From positions 16,613 through 80,612 of the forward strand of contig NZ_CAKMAA020000072.1 of assembly GCF_924101635.2 (NCBI RefSeq): DNA of 64,000 bases, in the 5' to 3' direction. The notes under the pieces are model-generated. The model saw only the letters and a list, made by a program, of their open reading frames with translations. It was not told the origin of the DNA and ran no database searches. The DNA is from Candidatus Nitrotoga sp. HW29. Its GTDB lineage: Bacteria > Pseudomonadota > Gammaproteobacteria > Burkholderiales > Gallionellaceae. Below, in pieces: positions 44,093 to 54,280 of the stretch. Every line of letters starts with the position of its first letter. The stretch's first letter is position 1. Position numbers and translations under genes: made by a program.

Positions 44093-44419
44093 TCAGCAAC
44101 AGCGCTGGATGCCGTTCCATTTTTGCTGTTGCCGGTAAAGGAAAAAATCTTTGCGTGCTAGCGGTGGTGTATTAGGATAATTGATGACATGTTGTGCAAT
44201 GTAGCGTTCGTAAGCATCATCTCCACTCAATTCACGAATTGCGTGCCATATATATGACCACAATGGCAGTAGTTTGATACAGATTTCGTTTGTTCTTGGT
44301 GTAGAGCTTTGTGTGATATGCATATCTACATCCCGGGTAGTTTCCAAGATAGGCAAACTAGGATTATTTACCGCGGACAATAATCCATTCGTGCTTCTTT
44401 TGATCAATTTCGTCTCCAT
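44093..44419 (-). CDS. YbdD/YjiX family protein (DUF466)
   Basis: This 108-residue protein matches the YbdD/YjiX family, small cytoplasmic proteins encoded immediately after the CstA/YjiY pyruvate-type permease. The family segments are SGDDAYERYIAQHVINYPN and, at the C-terminus, PPLARKDFFLYRQQQKWNGIQRCC ending in a Cys pair. The ATG at 44419 overlaps the cstA end by 16 bases. A longer frame to 44527 exists but has no resemblance. It is thought to work with the transporter. The N-terminal 30 residues seem extended relative to the usual 65-residue family members. Confidence 0.85.
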   Translation of the reverse strand: METKLIKRSTNGLLSAVNNPSLPILETTRDVDMHITQSSTPRTNEICIKLLPLWSYIWHAIRELSGDDAYERYIAQHVINYPNTPPLARKDFFLYRQQQKWNGIQRCC

Positions 44420-46476
44420 GTTTTCTCTATTCCCGCCAAATGGTGTGATACTTCCGACAAAGGAGGCACTGGTTTGCCCGTGAGGTAGCGGACACAAACA
44501 CGCAGCATATCGAAAACGATCAACCATAGCATACAGACAAAAAATAGGGTCAGTACCGCATCAAGACGCTGGTTAAAGATGAGCTGTGGAGCGACGGCTG
44601 CTTTTTCTGGAGAAAGAAGACCTGATGCAAGTTTTGTGGCGAGATCATTGGCAGCAGCGAGGAAGCCGATACGTGCATCTGTGCTGGTGATTTTTTCCCA
44701 TGCTGCACTGCTGGTAATTATGATCAACCAGGTGAGTGGTAAAGCTGTGATCCAAGCATATTTTAGCTTGTCGGATTTAATCAGGATGCCAGTGGCGACA
44801 CATAGTGCGATGGCGGCCAGGATTTGATTCGAGATGCCAAATAGCGGCCACAGAATATTAACTCCGCCATTGGGGTCGATCACGCCAATATATAAAAAAT
44901 AGCCCCACGCAGCCACAATGATGCCGCTACTCAGTAATACCGAGGGATACCATGAGGTGCGTCCCAGCGGTTTCCAAATATTGCCCAGCATGTCTTGCAG
45001 CATAAAGCGGCCGACACGCGTACCCGCATCCAGCGTTGTAAGAATAAAGATGGCCTCAAACATGATGGCGAAGTGATACCACATGGCGAGCATGCCTTGA
45101 CCAAAGGCACTACCAAAAATACTGGCCATTCCCACCGCCAGTGAGGGCGCACCGCCCGTGCGGGCGAACAGAGTTGCTTCACCCATTTGCTGCGCCAGCA
45201 AATTCATCTGTACTACCGTAACCGGAAAGCCCCAACTGGAAATTTTTGCCACCGCATCTGCCGCTTCTTTGCCGACTACGCCAGCAGGAGAATTGATGGC
45301 GAAAAATACACCGGGGTCTAACACCGTGGCTGCAATAATTGCCATTATTGCAACGAAAGATTCCAGTGCCATACCTCCGAAGCCGATCATGCGGATGTCA
45401 CGTTCATTGCTAAGCAGCTTGGGTGTAGTGCCGGAGGCGATCAGAGCATGAAAGCCAGAGATTGCGCCACAGGCGATAGTGATAAATACAAAAGGAAATA
45501 ACTTACCTCCAAAAATAGGGCCGGTCCCGTCGATGAACTGGGTGAACGCGGGCATTTTTATGTTCGGCTGTATCCACACGATGGCCAGCATTAACAGTAT
45601 GATAGTCCCGAGTTTTATGTAGGTAGACAGATAATCGCGTGGTGCGAGCAACAGCCATACTGGCAGGATAGCTGCTGCAAAACCGTAAGCAATGATCATC
45701 CAAGCTAATGGTAGACCGGGATAATCAAAAAACTCGCGTAGATTCTGTTGGTGCTCAATCCAGCCACCACCCGCCACAGCTAACAGTAACAAGATGACGC
45801 CAAGTAACGAACCTTCGAGCACGCGGCCCGGACGGATGGTACGCATGTATAGGCCCACCAACATAGCGATGGGGATAGTGGCAGCCACGGTAGAAGTAGC
45901 CCAGGGGCTGTGTTTCATGGCATTCACCACTACCAAGCCCAGCACCGCGATAAGGATAATCATGATAAACAGTGTGGTGGTTAGCGCGGCAATACCACCG
46001 ATGGCGCCCAGTTCATCTCTCGCCATTTGACCTAAACTACGGCCATTACGACGAGTAGAACAAAATAACGTGACCATGTCCTGCACACAGCCGCCGAGTA
46101 CTGCGCCAAATAATATCCATAGTGTACCTGGCAAGTAACCAAACTGGGCAGCCAGAGTTGGCCCGACCAGAGGCCCTGGTCCCGCAATGGCGGCGAAATG
46201 GTGCCCAAATACGATCCAACGATTAGTTGGAATATAATCCCGACCGTTATTGAGTCGTTCTGCGGGCGTAGCACGAGTTGGATCAATGAGTAGGACTTTG
46301 GTGGCAATCCATGTTGCATAGAAACGGTAGGCAATCGCATATACGCACAGTGCGGCTGTGACAAACCACAGCGCATTGATCGATTCGCCGCGATTCAGTG
46401 CTATACCGCCTAATGCGGCGGACCCAAGTAAAGCGATGGCAATCCAGACAAGAATAGCCACCAATGAATTTTTCAT
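44404..46476 (-). CDS. cstA: Carbon starvation protein CstA (pyruvate/peptide permease)
   Basis: This 690-residue inner-membrane protein has about 16-18 TM helices and matches the CstA family, induced in carbon starvation and reported to import peptides or pyruvate. Family motifs are FGHHFAAIAGPGPLVGPTLAAQFGYLPG near residue 73, RDELGAIGG, and a conserved late segment ATLFARTGGAPSLAVGMA. I start at the ATG at 46476 (MKNSLVAILVW); a longer frame to 46509 has no support. It is divergent from mdh with 352 bases between, and overlaps ybdD. Confidence 0.95.
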   Translation of the reverse strand: MKNSLVAILVWIAIALLGSAALGGIALNRGESINALWFVTAALCVYAIAYRFYATWIATKVLLIDPTRATPAERLNNGRDYIPTNRWIVFGHHFAAIAGPGPLVGPTLAAQFGYLPGTLWILFGAVLGGCVQDMVTLFCSTRRNGRSLGQMARDELGAIGGIAALTTTLFIMIILIAVLGLVVVNAMKHSPWATSTVAATIPIAMLVGLYMRTIRPGRVLEGSLLGVILLLLAVAGGGWIEHQQNLREFFDYPGLPLAWMIIAYGFAAAILPVWLLLAPRDYLSTYIKLGTIILLMLAIVWIQPNIKMPAFTQFIDGTGPIFGGKLFPFVFITIACGAISGFHALIASGTTPKLLSNERDIRMIGFGGMALESFVAIMAIIAATVLDPGVFFAINSPAGVVGKEAADAVAKISSWGFPVTVVQMNLLAQQMGEATLFARTGGAPSLAVGMASIFGSAFGQGMLAMWYHFAIMFEAIFILTTLDAGTRVGRFMLQDMLGNIWKPLGRTSWYPSVLLSSGIIVAAWGYFLYIGVIDPNGGVNILWPLFGISNQILAAIALCVATGILIKSDKLKYAWITALPLTWLIIITSSAAWEKITSTDARIGFLAAANDLATKLASGLLSPEKAAVAPQLIFNQRLDAVLTLFFVCMLWLIVFDMLRVCVRYLTGKPVPPLSEVSHHLAGIEKTWRRN

Positions 46477-46828
46477 AGTAATTTTTTTTTCATGATGAAA
46501 TTCTGGCAAGTAATTTTTATGCAGGAATATAACTGTAAATTATGACATGCCTCGCACCTATTTACTGTCTTCTATAATTTTAAGTCATGCAACGGTCTGC
46601 CTTATCAATTGGTATGATGGACTTTATTAAAAGCGATAAGCTTCATCAAGATAGTGTTGCCGAAGGTTATGATTTATAATTTCCATATCAATTCAATTTG
46701 ATAGAAATATTTTCGGTACGTATTTGAATCAGTATTAAGATTGGCTTTAAATTGAACGCTTGAACCCCTTTGCCTGACTTACAAACACTGTCAGAATGTT
46801 TGAATCATTCATCGTGTAGGAGATTGCT
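46477..46828. other. Divergent promoter region between cstA and mdh
   Basis: The 352-bp stretch has no gene and is rich in A and T. It must hold promoters for cstA (minus) and mdh (plus). I could not pick a -10/-35 pair with confidence. A GTAGGAG ribosome site precedes the mdh start. Confidence 0.5.
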
Positions 46829-47812
46829 ATGAAAGCACCTATCCGCATCGCTATTACTGGTGCTGCTGGTCAGATCAGTTACAGTCTTTTGTTTCGCATC
46901 GCCAATGGTGACATGCTGAAACACGAACAGCCCGTCATTTTGCAACTGTTGGATGTACCACAAGCACAGCAAACATTGCGCGGCATCGCGATGGAACTGG
47001 AAGACTGTGTATTTCCCATGTTGCAGCAGGTGATTATTACCGATGACCCCAAAGTTGCCTTTCGTGATGCAGAAATTGTTCTGCTGGTTGGTGCGCGTCC
47101 ACGTAGCAAAGGCATGGAACGCAATGAACTAATCGAGATTAACGCTGGTATTTTTGCCGAACACGGCAAAACACTCAATGCGTTCGCCGCACCTCATGTC
47201 AAAGTTTTAGTGATAGGCAATCCGGCTAATACCAATGCACTAATTGTCATACATAACACCCCCGATCTTAATCCAAAAAATATCAGCTCTATGATGCGGC
47301 TTGATCATAATCGCGCTATCGCGCAAGTGGCGCGTAAGCTGTCCCAGCCCATTAGTAACATCAAAAAAATGGTGGTATGGGGCAATCATTCCGGTACACA
47401 ATACCCCGATCTATCTCATGCCGAAATACAAGGGCGCAACATTCTCGATATTTTGCCAGACCATAATTGGATTGAAAGCGAATTTATCCCCATCGTGCAA
47501 AAGCGTGGTACGGTGGTGATCGAAGCGCGCGGTTTAAGTAGCGCTGCCAGCGCTGCCAATGCAATTATTGGTCACATGCATGATTGGATACTTGGCACGC
47601 ACCATGATGACTGGGTCACTATGAGTGTACTATCGGATGGAAGTTATGACATACCAGCAGGTGTGGTGTACGGTTTTCCGGTGACTTGTCATAACGGTGA
47701 TTACCAAATTGTGCAAAATTTGCCAATAAGTGAATTTGGGCGCCAACATATGTTGGAAAATTATCATGAATTATTGAAAGAAAGGGAGCAAATAAAAAAT
47801 CTGCTTGGTTAG
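46829..47812 (+). CDS. mdh: Malate dehydrogenase
   Basis: This 327-residue enzyme oxidises malate to oxaloacetate with NAD in the citric acid cycle. It belongs to the type 2 (cytosolic-like) group common in betaproteobacteria. The NAD-binding motif [19 protein letters not shown] is at residues 9-27. Catalytic residues appear in [11 protein letters not shown] (Asp and Arg) and [11 protein letters not shown] (His), and the substrate loop has [18 protein letters not shown] precedes the ATG at six bases. Confidence 0.95.
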   Translation: MKAPIRIAITGAAGQISYSLLFRIANGDMLKHEQPVILQLLDVPQAQQTLRGIAMELEDCVFPMLQQVIITDDPKVAFRDAEIVLLVGARPRSKGMERNELIEINAGIFAEHGKTLNAFAAPHVKVLVIGNPANTNALIVIHNTPDLNPKNISSMMRLDHNRAIAQVARKLSQPISNIKKMVVWGNHSGTQYPDLSHAEIQGRNILDILPDHNWIESEFIPIVQKRGTVVIEARGLSSAASAANAIIGHMHDWILGTHHDDWVTMSVLSDGSYDIPAGVVYGFPVTCHNGDYQIVQNLPISEFGRQHMLENYHELLKEREQIKNLLG

Positions 47813-47964
47813 AGGATTATAAATAATCCATATAATTGATTTATTTAAATGAATTTTGTTAAAGGCATCGTTTTCAAGGCAGTGATTTTAAACGCATTGA
47901 TTCATGCACGCTTAGCTGGGTGCGGTTAGAGGGCTTTAGTCGTCTGCATTCAAGCTGTACTAAC

Positions 47965-47985
47965 CCACCTACTTTGAGTAGGTGG
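47965..47985. repeat. Hairpin downstream of mdh
   Basis: CCACCTACT and AGTAGGTGG form a perfect 9-bp stem with a TTG loop. No U-tract follows. Such hairpins with few bases in the loop are typical of IS200/IS605 ends, but no element is visible, so its identity is open. Confidence 0.5.
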
Positions 47986-48540
47986 TAGTTAACCTCATTA
48001 TCTGTATATGCAAAAGTCAAAAAATAGCCAAGCTGGACGATTTTGCTCTTGAGCCTTAAAGTAAGGCTAAATCATTTATTAAGCAATAATTTATATTTAA
48101 TGTGAAGTGAAATATGGAAGGCTTAGAAAAATATCCACGCTCATCACAAAGTGCTACAACCAGCATGCTGAAGATTTTTTTGTAGGTACACGTAATCACG
48201 GCGTTAGTCAAAACATCAGTCGTTGCTGTATTACATCGAGGTGAAGAGAGGTTTAATGCCGATTTGAAGTACGTCATTTATTCAAAGGTTCCGATACGCA
48301 GCAGAGGCAAGTTGAAAACTGCAACAACCGAATATATGTAAACATTAGGAAAACTACCCGAGCGTGTCAACAAACACTTTCAGGATGCTCGCATGCAATA
48401 TGCAGCATAAAAACTTTAAGCTTCATCTGGCCGGACCAATAAGTTATCCAGTAATTGCGATTTTGTTCTTGTGCATGAGGGTGATTTTTTATTATTTATG
48501 GCGTATTATTTCTAGCCCTACTTGACTTGCTCTGAACGAT
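47986..48540. other. Gene-free region after mdh
   Basis: No real gene is seen. A plus-strand frame near 48260-48400 reads LKYVIYSKVPIRSRGKLKT then LGKLPERVNKHFQDAR with an internal stop, which looks like a decayed coding region of unknown origin. The rest is low-complexity AT-rich sequence. Confidence 0.35.
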
Positions 48541-48563
48541 GTACTCGCACAAGGGGCTTGAAG

Positions 48564-48692
48564 ATGAAAAACATGCATAGCGTATGGCGTAGTATCTGGG
48601 CTTTTATCGTGCTGATTCTTGTGATCATTGCGATTATTGTGCTTATCTTCGTGCTCACTCTTATTGTTTTCCCGTCACATTGGCTTTCTTGA
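48564..48692 (+). CDS. Small single-pass membrane protein, 42 residues
   Basis: This frame encodes MKNMHSVWRSIWAF followed by a 24-residue hydrophobic helix of Ile, Leu and Val and a short tail ending in HWLS. AAGGGG lies nine bases before the ATG. It would be a one-helix membrane protein, outside the size usually annotated. The surrounding area is full of IS debris, so it could be chance, but the ribosome site and hydrophobic bias make it a reasonable candidate. No homologue was recognised. Confidence 0.35.
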   Translation: MKNMHSVWRSIWAFIVLILVIIAIIVLIFVLTLIVFPSHWLS

Positions 48693-48839
48693 TGCCTATA
48701 GGGCACCTCTATAAATCCATCGTCAGAACGACGAATTCGCTATGGCCCGGTCAGTTTTCTGTTTTTCTGAATTCGAATACAATTTTACGATTTTTGAATC
48801 GATTTTTTGGCTCAGTTGATTTTCTTTTGTGCTTTCGGG

Positions 48840-49500
48840 CTGTACTCATGTTGGCAGCACGTTCATATCGCTGTTGCGATTGTGAGCACACTGATGTGCT
48901 CAAAGCCAAACGTCTTGTTACGAATCAATACCCTACTCGGATTATAGGCCAGATTCATCAACATCACGCCAACTCCTTGGCGCGTGAGCGATAACCCAGC
49001 GCTGCGCACAAAGATGCCGCCCATGTGCTATTCCCTATGTGCCCAAAGACATGCTCAACCCTTGCCCATACGCGGGATTTGGCTTTGTTGCTGGTTTCCT
49101 GGCTGTCACTCAATGGCGTGCGGTAGATGCGCTTGTTGATCTGGCGTATAGACTCGTTGTCTTTGAAGTTTTGTTCTTGCCCTTCTGAACGGCAGGTACT
49201 GTCCGTCCAAACCTGCTTGCCCCGGTGTTCTGATTGCGCAGTATCGCCTCAAACACTTGGCTGTCATGTACGCTGGCAATGAGCTTGGTGTCTTTGTCAA
49301 TGTGGTTCTTGTAGCCGTAGTGGTTTTACCTGCCTTTTTGAGTACAGCGTGTATCCGTGCCTTTGTGGACCAGTTTGTTGGGCCGCTCAGCATTTTGTCT
49401 CTACTGTATGGACATCGCCCCAGCCTTATGGCATTGAGCTGTTTCAGCGGATCGCTAGTCTTGCTTAGGCTGGCGTAGCGAATCTCAAGGTCGAAGAGGC
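48840..49500 (-). pseudogene. Decayed IS5-family transposase
   Basis: Minus-strand segments match an IS5-type transposase but in different frames. YGYKNHIDKDTKLIASVHDS (at 49319 downward) is the family HK-D-x-VHDSQ block, and KSRVWARVEHVFGHIGNSTW (at 49080 downward) is the conserved RVEHVFGHI block near the C-terminus. A frameshift separates them. Terminal repeats and a complete reading frame were not found, so it is inactive. Confidence 0.75.
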
Positions 49501-50100
49501 TGTTTCGTATCGGGCGTTTATCTTTTTTGGCTCACGTCATGTAACGTTCCAGGCCAAGCTTTCGAGTATTGAAATTTAAGGGAGTTTATGAAGGTGTCTA
49601 AAAGCTTGAAGGCAGTTTCGTAAAGTTGGCGTTGTTTTGCTATTATTATTCCTCTCTCGCTGAATAATTCACTCCGCCAGAGTCCCCGGGGTAAATTTGC
49701 GGTTTTGGCCGGAGAATTGGCTTGTTTTTGGCGTGATCGCGACGACTGTGTACAGGGCGCATGGCACATAATCATGCCAGTGGAAGAACGGTGGCCAAGT
49801 TTTTGTGGAGCTTAAAGTTAACCATGCAATTTCTTTCTGTGCCAGTCGTCCCACTCAACCATTCTGAGATTTTTTCAAATCTCATTTCTGTAATCTCTCG
49901 TAGTAATTTTGCCCGGACAAGTCATGTGCTACACGCTCGGATAGTTTATTCGCTTTCTATAGTAAATTTAAAGATCTGATTTCTGTTGTATTGAGTACAG
50001 GCGCGATATAGCGTTCGACTGGTATCATTACAGTATTGGAGTAATGCTGATTTCATGGCGAACAATTGCTGTAGCTTTGGAATTTGCACGAGAATAAACA
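49501..50100. other. Intergenic region between IS5 remnant and peroxiredoxin gene
   Basis: No convincing gene is seen. Minus-strand fragments around 49520-49850 may belong to the same decayed element or another one. The promoter of the peroxiredoxin gene should lie near its 3' end. Confidence 0.4.
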
Positions 50101-50113
50101 CAAGGAGAATATC

Positions 50114-50659
50114 ATTAAGACATTGATAATATTTGCTATGTTGAGCATGGCAGCATTACTGATGGTAAGCCAGTTGGCACGTGCGGGTGAATTACCGAAA
50201 ATTGGAGAAGTCGCACCGAATTTCAATTTACCCGATCAGAATGGAAAAATTTATAGCTTGGCGGATTTTCAAGGTAAGTGGCTAGTGCTGTATTTTTACC
50301 CAAAGGATGACACGCCAGGTTGTACTGAGCAGGCTTGCAACTTTCGTGATGATCTAAATCAATTAACCGGACTCGGTGCTCAGGTGGTAGGTATTAGCGT
50401 GGATGACAGCAAGAGCCATGCCGATTTTGCCAAGAAATACTCTCTTCCCTTTCCGCTACTGGCGGACAAGGGCGCTGGGGTGACTACGCGTTATGGCGTG
50501 TTGCGGAATTTTGGGATATTCAAGTTGGCGCGACGATACACTTTTTTGATTGACCCGCAAGGTAAAATTAGCAAGGTGTATGACAAGGTGGAAACGTCGC
50601 GTCATTCGAAAGAAATTATTGAGGATTTGAATAAGTTATTGGCTGCTGGAAAGGGATGA
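50114..50659 (+). CDS. Periplasmic Bcp/PrxQ-type peroxiredoxin
   Basis: This peroxiredoxin reduces peroxides using the peroxidatic Cys70 in DDTPGCTEQAC and the resolving Cys75, the Bcp/PrxQ 2-Cys arrangement. AAGGAG sits six bases before ATTAAGACATTG, and replacing the first codon by Met gives MKTLIIFAMLSMAALLMVSQ, a good signal peptide ending in ARAG. So the start is probably an ATT (normally ATG), or a later TTG at 50123 or ATG at 50138 is used. A signal peptide is unusual for Bcp proteins, which are commonly cytoplasmic, but variants with signals occur. The remaining motifs are APNFNLPDQNGK, LVLYFYPKDD and GVLRNFGIFKLARRYTFLID. Confidence 0.8.
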   Translation: MKTLIIFAMLSMAALLMVSQLARAGELPKIGEVAPNFNLPDQNGKIYSLADFQGKWLVLYFYPKDDTPGCTEQACNFRDDLNQLTGLGAQVVGISVDDSKSHADFAKKYSLPFPLLADKGAGVTTRYGVLRNFGIFKLARRYTFLIDPQGKISKVYDKVETSRHSKEIIEDLNKLLAAGKG

Positions 50660-50826
50660 AGAATTCTGACAGCAATATCTTTGCTGCTACGTTATTCGTT
50701 TTTGTCGTAATGTTTCTAGGGTTGTCAAATCTGGTTATGCGCTAAGGTTTTTTCTATTGCGCTATGGCCGATGCGCTTTTTGTTTATCTATCAATCACTT
50801 TTTGTTAATTAAAAATATAACCCCTG

Positions 50827-52728
50827 ATGCCATACATTACTCTTGATAAGGCCGCGCTTGCTTACGGCCATGTACCATTGCTTGATCATGTAAATTTCCA
50901 ACTGGACGAAGGTGAGCGCGTCGGCTTGATCGGGCGCAACGGCGGTGGTAAATCCAGTATGTTAAAGGTGCTGGCCGGACAGGCTATGTTAGACGATGGC
51001 TTGGTATGGCGCGCACCCGGTGTGCGCATCTGTTATGTGAGCCAGGAACCAGAATTAGATGTAGAAGCGACTGTGTTTGACGAAGTTGCGCGTGGGCTGG
51101 GTGAGCTACAAAAAATTATTACCGATTATCATCACTTGTCGCATCAACTTGCCGAACCGAATGCCGACTACGAAAGCTTGCTGGAAGCCATGCAACCTTT
51201 GCAAACAAAGCTTGAAGCGCAAAATGGCTGGGCGGTGCAGGCGCGCATTGAGATGGCCATCCAGCGTCTGGAGCTGAATGCCGATAGTCGTGTGGGCGAT
51301 CTTTCCGGTGGTGTACGTAAGCGCGTGGCACTAGCACAGGCGTTGGTGGCTGAGCCGGATGTGTTGATCCTGGATGAACCCACCAATCATCTCGATTTCT
51401 CATCCATTGAATGGTTGGAAGGCTTGCTTAACAACTTTCGCGGTAGCGTGTTGTTTGTGACTCACGATAGGCGTTTCCTGGATAACGTCACTACTCGCAT
51501 AATCGAATTAGATCGCGGCAATCTTGCCAGTTTCCCCGGTAATTTTGCGGCTTATCTGCGTTTCAAGGAGCAGATGCTGCAGGATGAAACGGTGCTTAAC
51601 GCCAAGTTTGATAAGGTGCTGGCGCAGGAAGAAGTGTGGATACGTCAGGGCATCAAAGCGCGTGGCGTGCGTAATGAAGGGCGTGTGCGGCGGCTGGAGC
51701 AGTTGCGGCGCGAGCGTAGTGCACGGCGTGAACGTGTGGGTAAAGTTGAAATGAGTCTGGAGACAGGTGACCGATCCGGTAAGTTGGTGGCGGAGCTGTC
51801 GCACATCAGCAAATCATTCAGTGACAGGCAAATTATTAAAGATTTCTCCTGTCGCATTCAGCGCGGTGACAAAATTGGCTTGCTGGGACCGAATGGCTCG
51901 GGCAAGAGCACGCTGCTCAAAATTATCTTGGATGAACTAGCCCCGGATAGCGGTAAGGTGCATCTGGGTACCAAGTTGGCCGTGGCGTATTTCGATCAAT
52001 TACGTGCACAGTTAAATGAAGAGGCCACACTAGCTGATACAATTAGCCAAGGCGCTGATTTTATTGAAATTGGGGGCGCACGTAAGCATATTATTAGTTA
52101 TCTCGGCGATTTTTTATTTGCGCCGGAACGTGCCCGCTCGCCGGTAAAAAGTTTGTCCGGCGGTGAGCGTAACCGCTTGCTGTTGGCGCGCCTATTCAGC
52201 CGCCCGGCTAATGTGCTGGTGCTGGACGAGCCGACCAATGATCTCGATATTGAGACGATGGAGCTGCTGGAAGATTTACTCGCCGATTACGATGGCACGC
52301 TGTTTTTGGTCAGTCACGATCGTGCTTTCCTTGACAACGTGGTGACTCAGGTTATTGCCTTTGAGGGCGATGGAAAATTGATGGAGTACGTTGGCGGTTA
52401 TGAAGATTGGGTACGTGTAAAAAAGCAGCAGGCCATACAGCGAGCGCCCGTAAGTGCAGCTGTTACTGCCAAGCCATTACCGCAGACGGAAGTTAAATCC
52501 AAACCTGCCACCAAGTTAAGTTTCAAAGAAACGCGTGAGTTAGAGCAAATTCCGCAGCGAATCGCCTCTCTGGAACAAGAGCAGGAAGAACTTGCTGTCA
52601 CTTTGGGGGCGGGCAATCTCTACCGTGATAATCCCGTCCACGCCAAACAGCTACAAGAACGCACCGCCATTATCGAGGATGAGTTGTTGCAACTGATGGC
52701 GCGCTGGGAAGAGTTGGAGAGCCGATAA
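50827..52728 (+). CDS. uup: ABC-F ATPase Uup
   Basis: This 633-residue ABC-F protein has two ATP-binding domains with Walker A GRNGGGKSS (residues 36-44) and GPNGSGKST (near 356), signatures LSGGVRKRVALA and LSGGERNRLLLAR, and Walker B with DEPTNHLD and DEPTNDLD. The linker is the charged P-site tRNA interaction motif region (RRLEQLRRERSARRER). The C-terminal arm is a coiled coil (EQIPQRIASLEQEQEELA). Uup proteins bind the ribosome or branched DNA and reduce precise excision of transposons. No transmembrane helices are present. It starts at an ATG and stands alone. Confidence 0.93.
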   Translation: MPYITLDKAALAYGHVPLLDHVNFQLDEGERVGLIGRNGGGKSSMLKVLAGQAMLDDGLVWRAPGVRICYVSQEPELDVEATVFDEVARGLGELQKIITDYHHLSHQLAEPNADYESLLEAMQPLQTKLEAQNGWAVQARIEMAIQRLELNADSRVGDLSGGVRKRVALAQALVAEPDVLILDEPTNHLDFSSIEWLEGLLNNFRGSVLFVTHDRRFLDNVTTRIIELDRGNLASFPGNFAAYLRFKEQMLQDETVLNAKFDKVLAQEEVWIRQGIKARGVRNEGRVRRLEQLRRERSARRERVGKVEMSLETGDRSGKLVAELSHISKSFSDRQIIKDFSCRIQRGDKIGLLGPNGSGKSTLLKIILDELAPDSGKVHLGTKLAVAYFDQLRAQLNEEATLADTISQGADFIEIGGARKHIISYLGDFLFAPERARSPVKSLSGGERNRLLLARLFSRPANVLVLDEPTNDLDIETMELLEDLLADYDGTLFLVSHDRAFLDNVVTQVIAFEGDGKLMEYVGGYEDWVRVKKQQAIQRAPVSAAVTAKPLPQTEVKSKPATKLSFKETRELEQIPQRIASLEQEQEELAVTLGAGNLYRDNPVHAKQLQERTAIIEDELLQLMARWEELESR

Positions 52729-52790
52729 AGCCTATCGGCGACATCGTCACCGATTCCAAATATCCTGAAGCAAACTTACCAACTTATTGA

Positions 52791-53921
52791 CTATCCAAAG
52801 AATTCCTTAACCTTGTTCATCCAGGATTTAGCGCGCGGGCTATGGCGTGCGCAATCTTCTTCGTTTATTTGTTCGAATTCGCGTAGTAACTCCTTTTGCC
52901 GATCAGTGAGATTGGCCGGGGTTTCTACCATGATGTGACAGTGCAGGTCACCAAAGGTTGAACTGCGTACCCCTTTGATTCCCTTGCCGCGCAGGCGGAA
53001 GACTTTGCCGGATTGAGACTCGGCGGGAATTTTGATGCGTGCTGAACCATCCAGCGTGGGGATTTCGATTTCGCCACCCAGTGCCGCAACAACAAAGCTG
53101 ATCGGCATTTCGCAATGCAGGTCATTGTGGTCGCGCTGGAATACTGCGTGCTGCGTGATACGGATGACGACATACAAATCGCCGGGTGGGCCACCATTGC
53201 TGCCAAGTTCTCCTTCACCGGACAAACGGATGCGGTCATCGTTGTCAACCCCGACCGGGATCTTTATCGACAGTGTTTTATGTTGCTTGATGCGGCCTGT
53301 GCCGTGGCAAGAACCGCATGGCGAGATAATGGATTTACCGCTGCCATGGCAGCGCGGACAAGTCTGTTGGATAGAAAAGAATCCCCCCTGCTGCATACGT
53401 ACTTGCCCATGTCCGCCGCAAGTAGTACAGGTAGTCGTGCTCGTACCTGGCTTGGCACCGCTGCCGTGACAGGTATCACACTTGGTCATGGTAGGTATGC
53501 GAATTTGCGTTTCGGTACCGCGCGCAGCCTGTTCCAACGTGATTTCCAAGTTGTAGCTCAGGTCGGCACCACGGTGCATTTGGTTGCTTCCACGCGAGCC
53601 TGTTCCGCTCATTCCGGCACCAAAAATATCACCAAAAATATCGCCGAAATGGGAACTGGCGGAACCGCCACTGAATCCTCCCGCACCCATACCGGCATCG
53701 GCAGCAGCGTGTCCAAACTGGTCATAACCCGCGCGTTTCTGCGAATCGGAGAGTATTTCATAAGCTTCTTTAGCTTCTTTGAAGAGCTCTTCCGCTTTGG
53801 AATTGTTCGGATTACGGTCAGGATGATGCTTCATTGCCAGCTTGCGGTAAGATTTTTTTATGTCATCTTCGGACGCGTCGCGGTTGACGCCTAATACTTC
53901 GTAATAGTCACGTTTTTTCAT
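52791..53921 (-). CDS. dnaJ: Chaperone DnaJ
   Basis: DnaJ is the Hsp40 co-chaperone that loads substrates on DnaK and stimulates its ATPase. This 376-residue protein has the J domain (HHPDRN at residues 32-37), a Gly/Phe-rich region with [20 protein letters not shown], four CxxCxGxG zinc-finger repeats ([32 protein letters not shown]) and the C-terminal substrate-binding domains. It follows dnaK with 359 bases between, on the same strand. No sigma-32 promoter was identified in front of it, so it may be read through from dnaK or use an unseen promoter. Confidence 0.97.
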   Translation of the reverse strand: MKKRDYYEVLGVNRDASEDDIKKSYRKLAMKHHPDRNPNNSKAEELFKEAKEAYEILSDSQKRAGYDQFGHAAADAGMGAGGFSGGSASSHFGDIFGDIFGAGMSGTGSRGSNQMHRGADLSYNLEITLEQAARGTETQIRIPTMTKCDTCHGSGAKPGTSTTTCTTCGGHGQVRMQQGGFFSIQQTCPRCHGSGKSIISPCGSCHGTGRIKQHKTLSIKIPVGVDNDDRIRLSGEGELGSNGGPPGDLYVVIRITQHAVFQRDHNDLHCEMPISFVVAALGGEIEIPTLDGSARIKIPAESQSGKVFRLRGKGIKGVRSSTFGDLHCHIMVETPANLTDRQKELLREFEQINEEDCARHSPRAKSWMNKVKEFFG

Positions 53922-54280
53922 TTTTGCATGCAGCGAAAAGGAGTTAAAGAGTTAATGATTTAAGATTTACGTAATTAGGCTCTATGTTGATGTCATTAGC
54001 TTAATAATAAATTCAGAAATAGCATCCATTTTTTATTCATTTTTTGATAGATCAGGCTGGCAAAGTCAGCTCGATCGATATCTTCAATTACAGCAGAAAA
54101 CCAATAACAGCGATATCCAAAAGCAGATATCGCTGTATCGGGCTAAATTAATTCTATTTTTAGAACAGGAATTAAAGAGATGTCCCCTAGATAGTTTTTA
54201 TGTGCATATTCAAAATGCCAATTAACTAGCTTCGAAGTCGCGGTGATTACGCTTCAGACATCCCTAATCCCATTTCATAT
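53922..54280. other. Intergenic region dnaK-dnaJ with a strong hairpin
   Basis: The 359-bp gap holds a perfect 11-bp stem at 54107-54136 (ACAGCGATATC/GATATCGCTGT, eight-base loop). On the minus strand it is followed by TATTGGTTTTCTG, so it could be a partial terminator after dnaK. No gene is seen. Confidence 0.55.

Noticed and set aside
54107..54136. Hairpin between dnaK and dnaJ as a firm terminator
   Set aside because: The T-tract after the stem is broken (TATTGGTTTTCTG), so I list it only as a hairpin in the intergenic entry.
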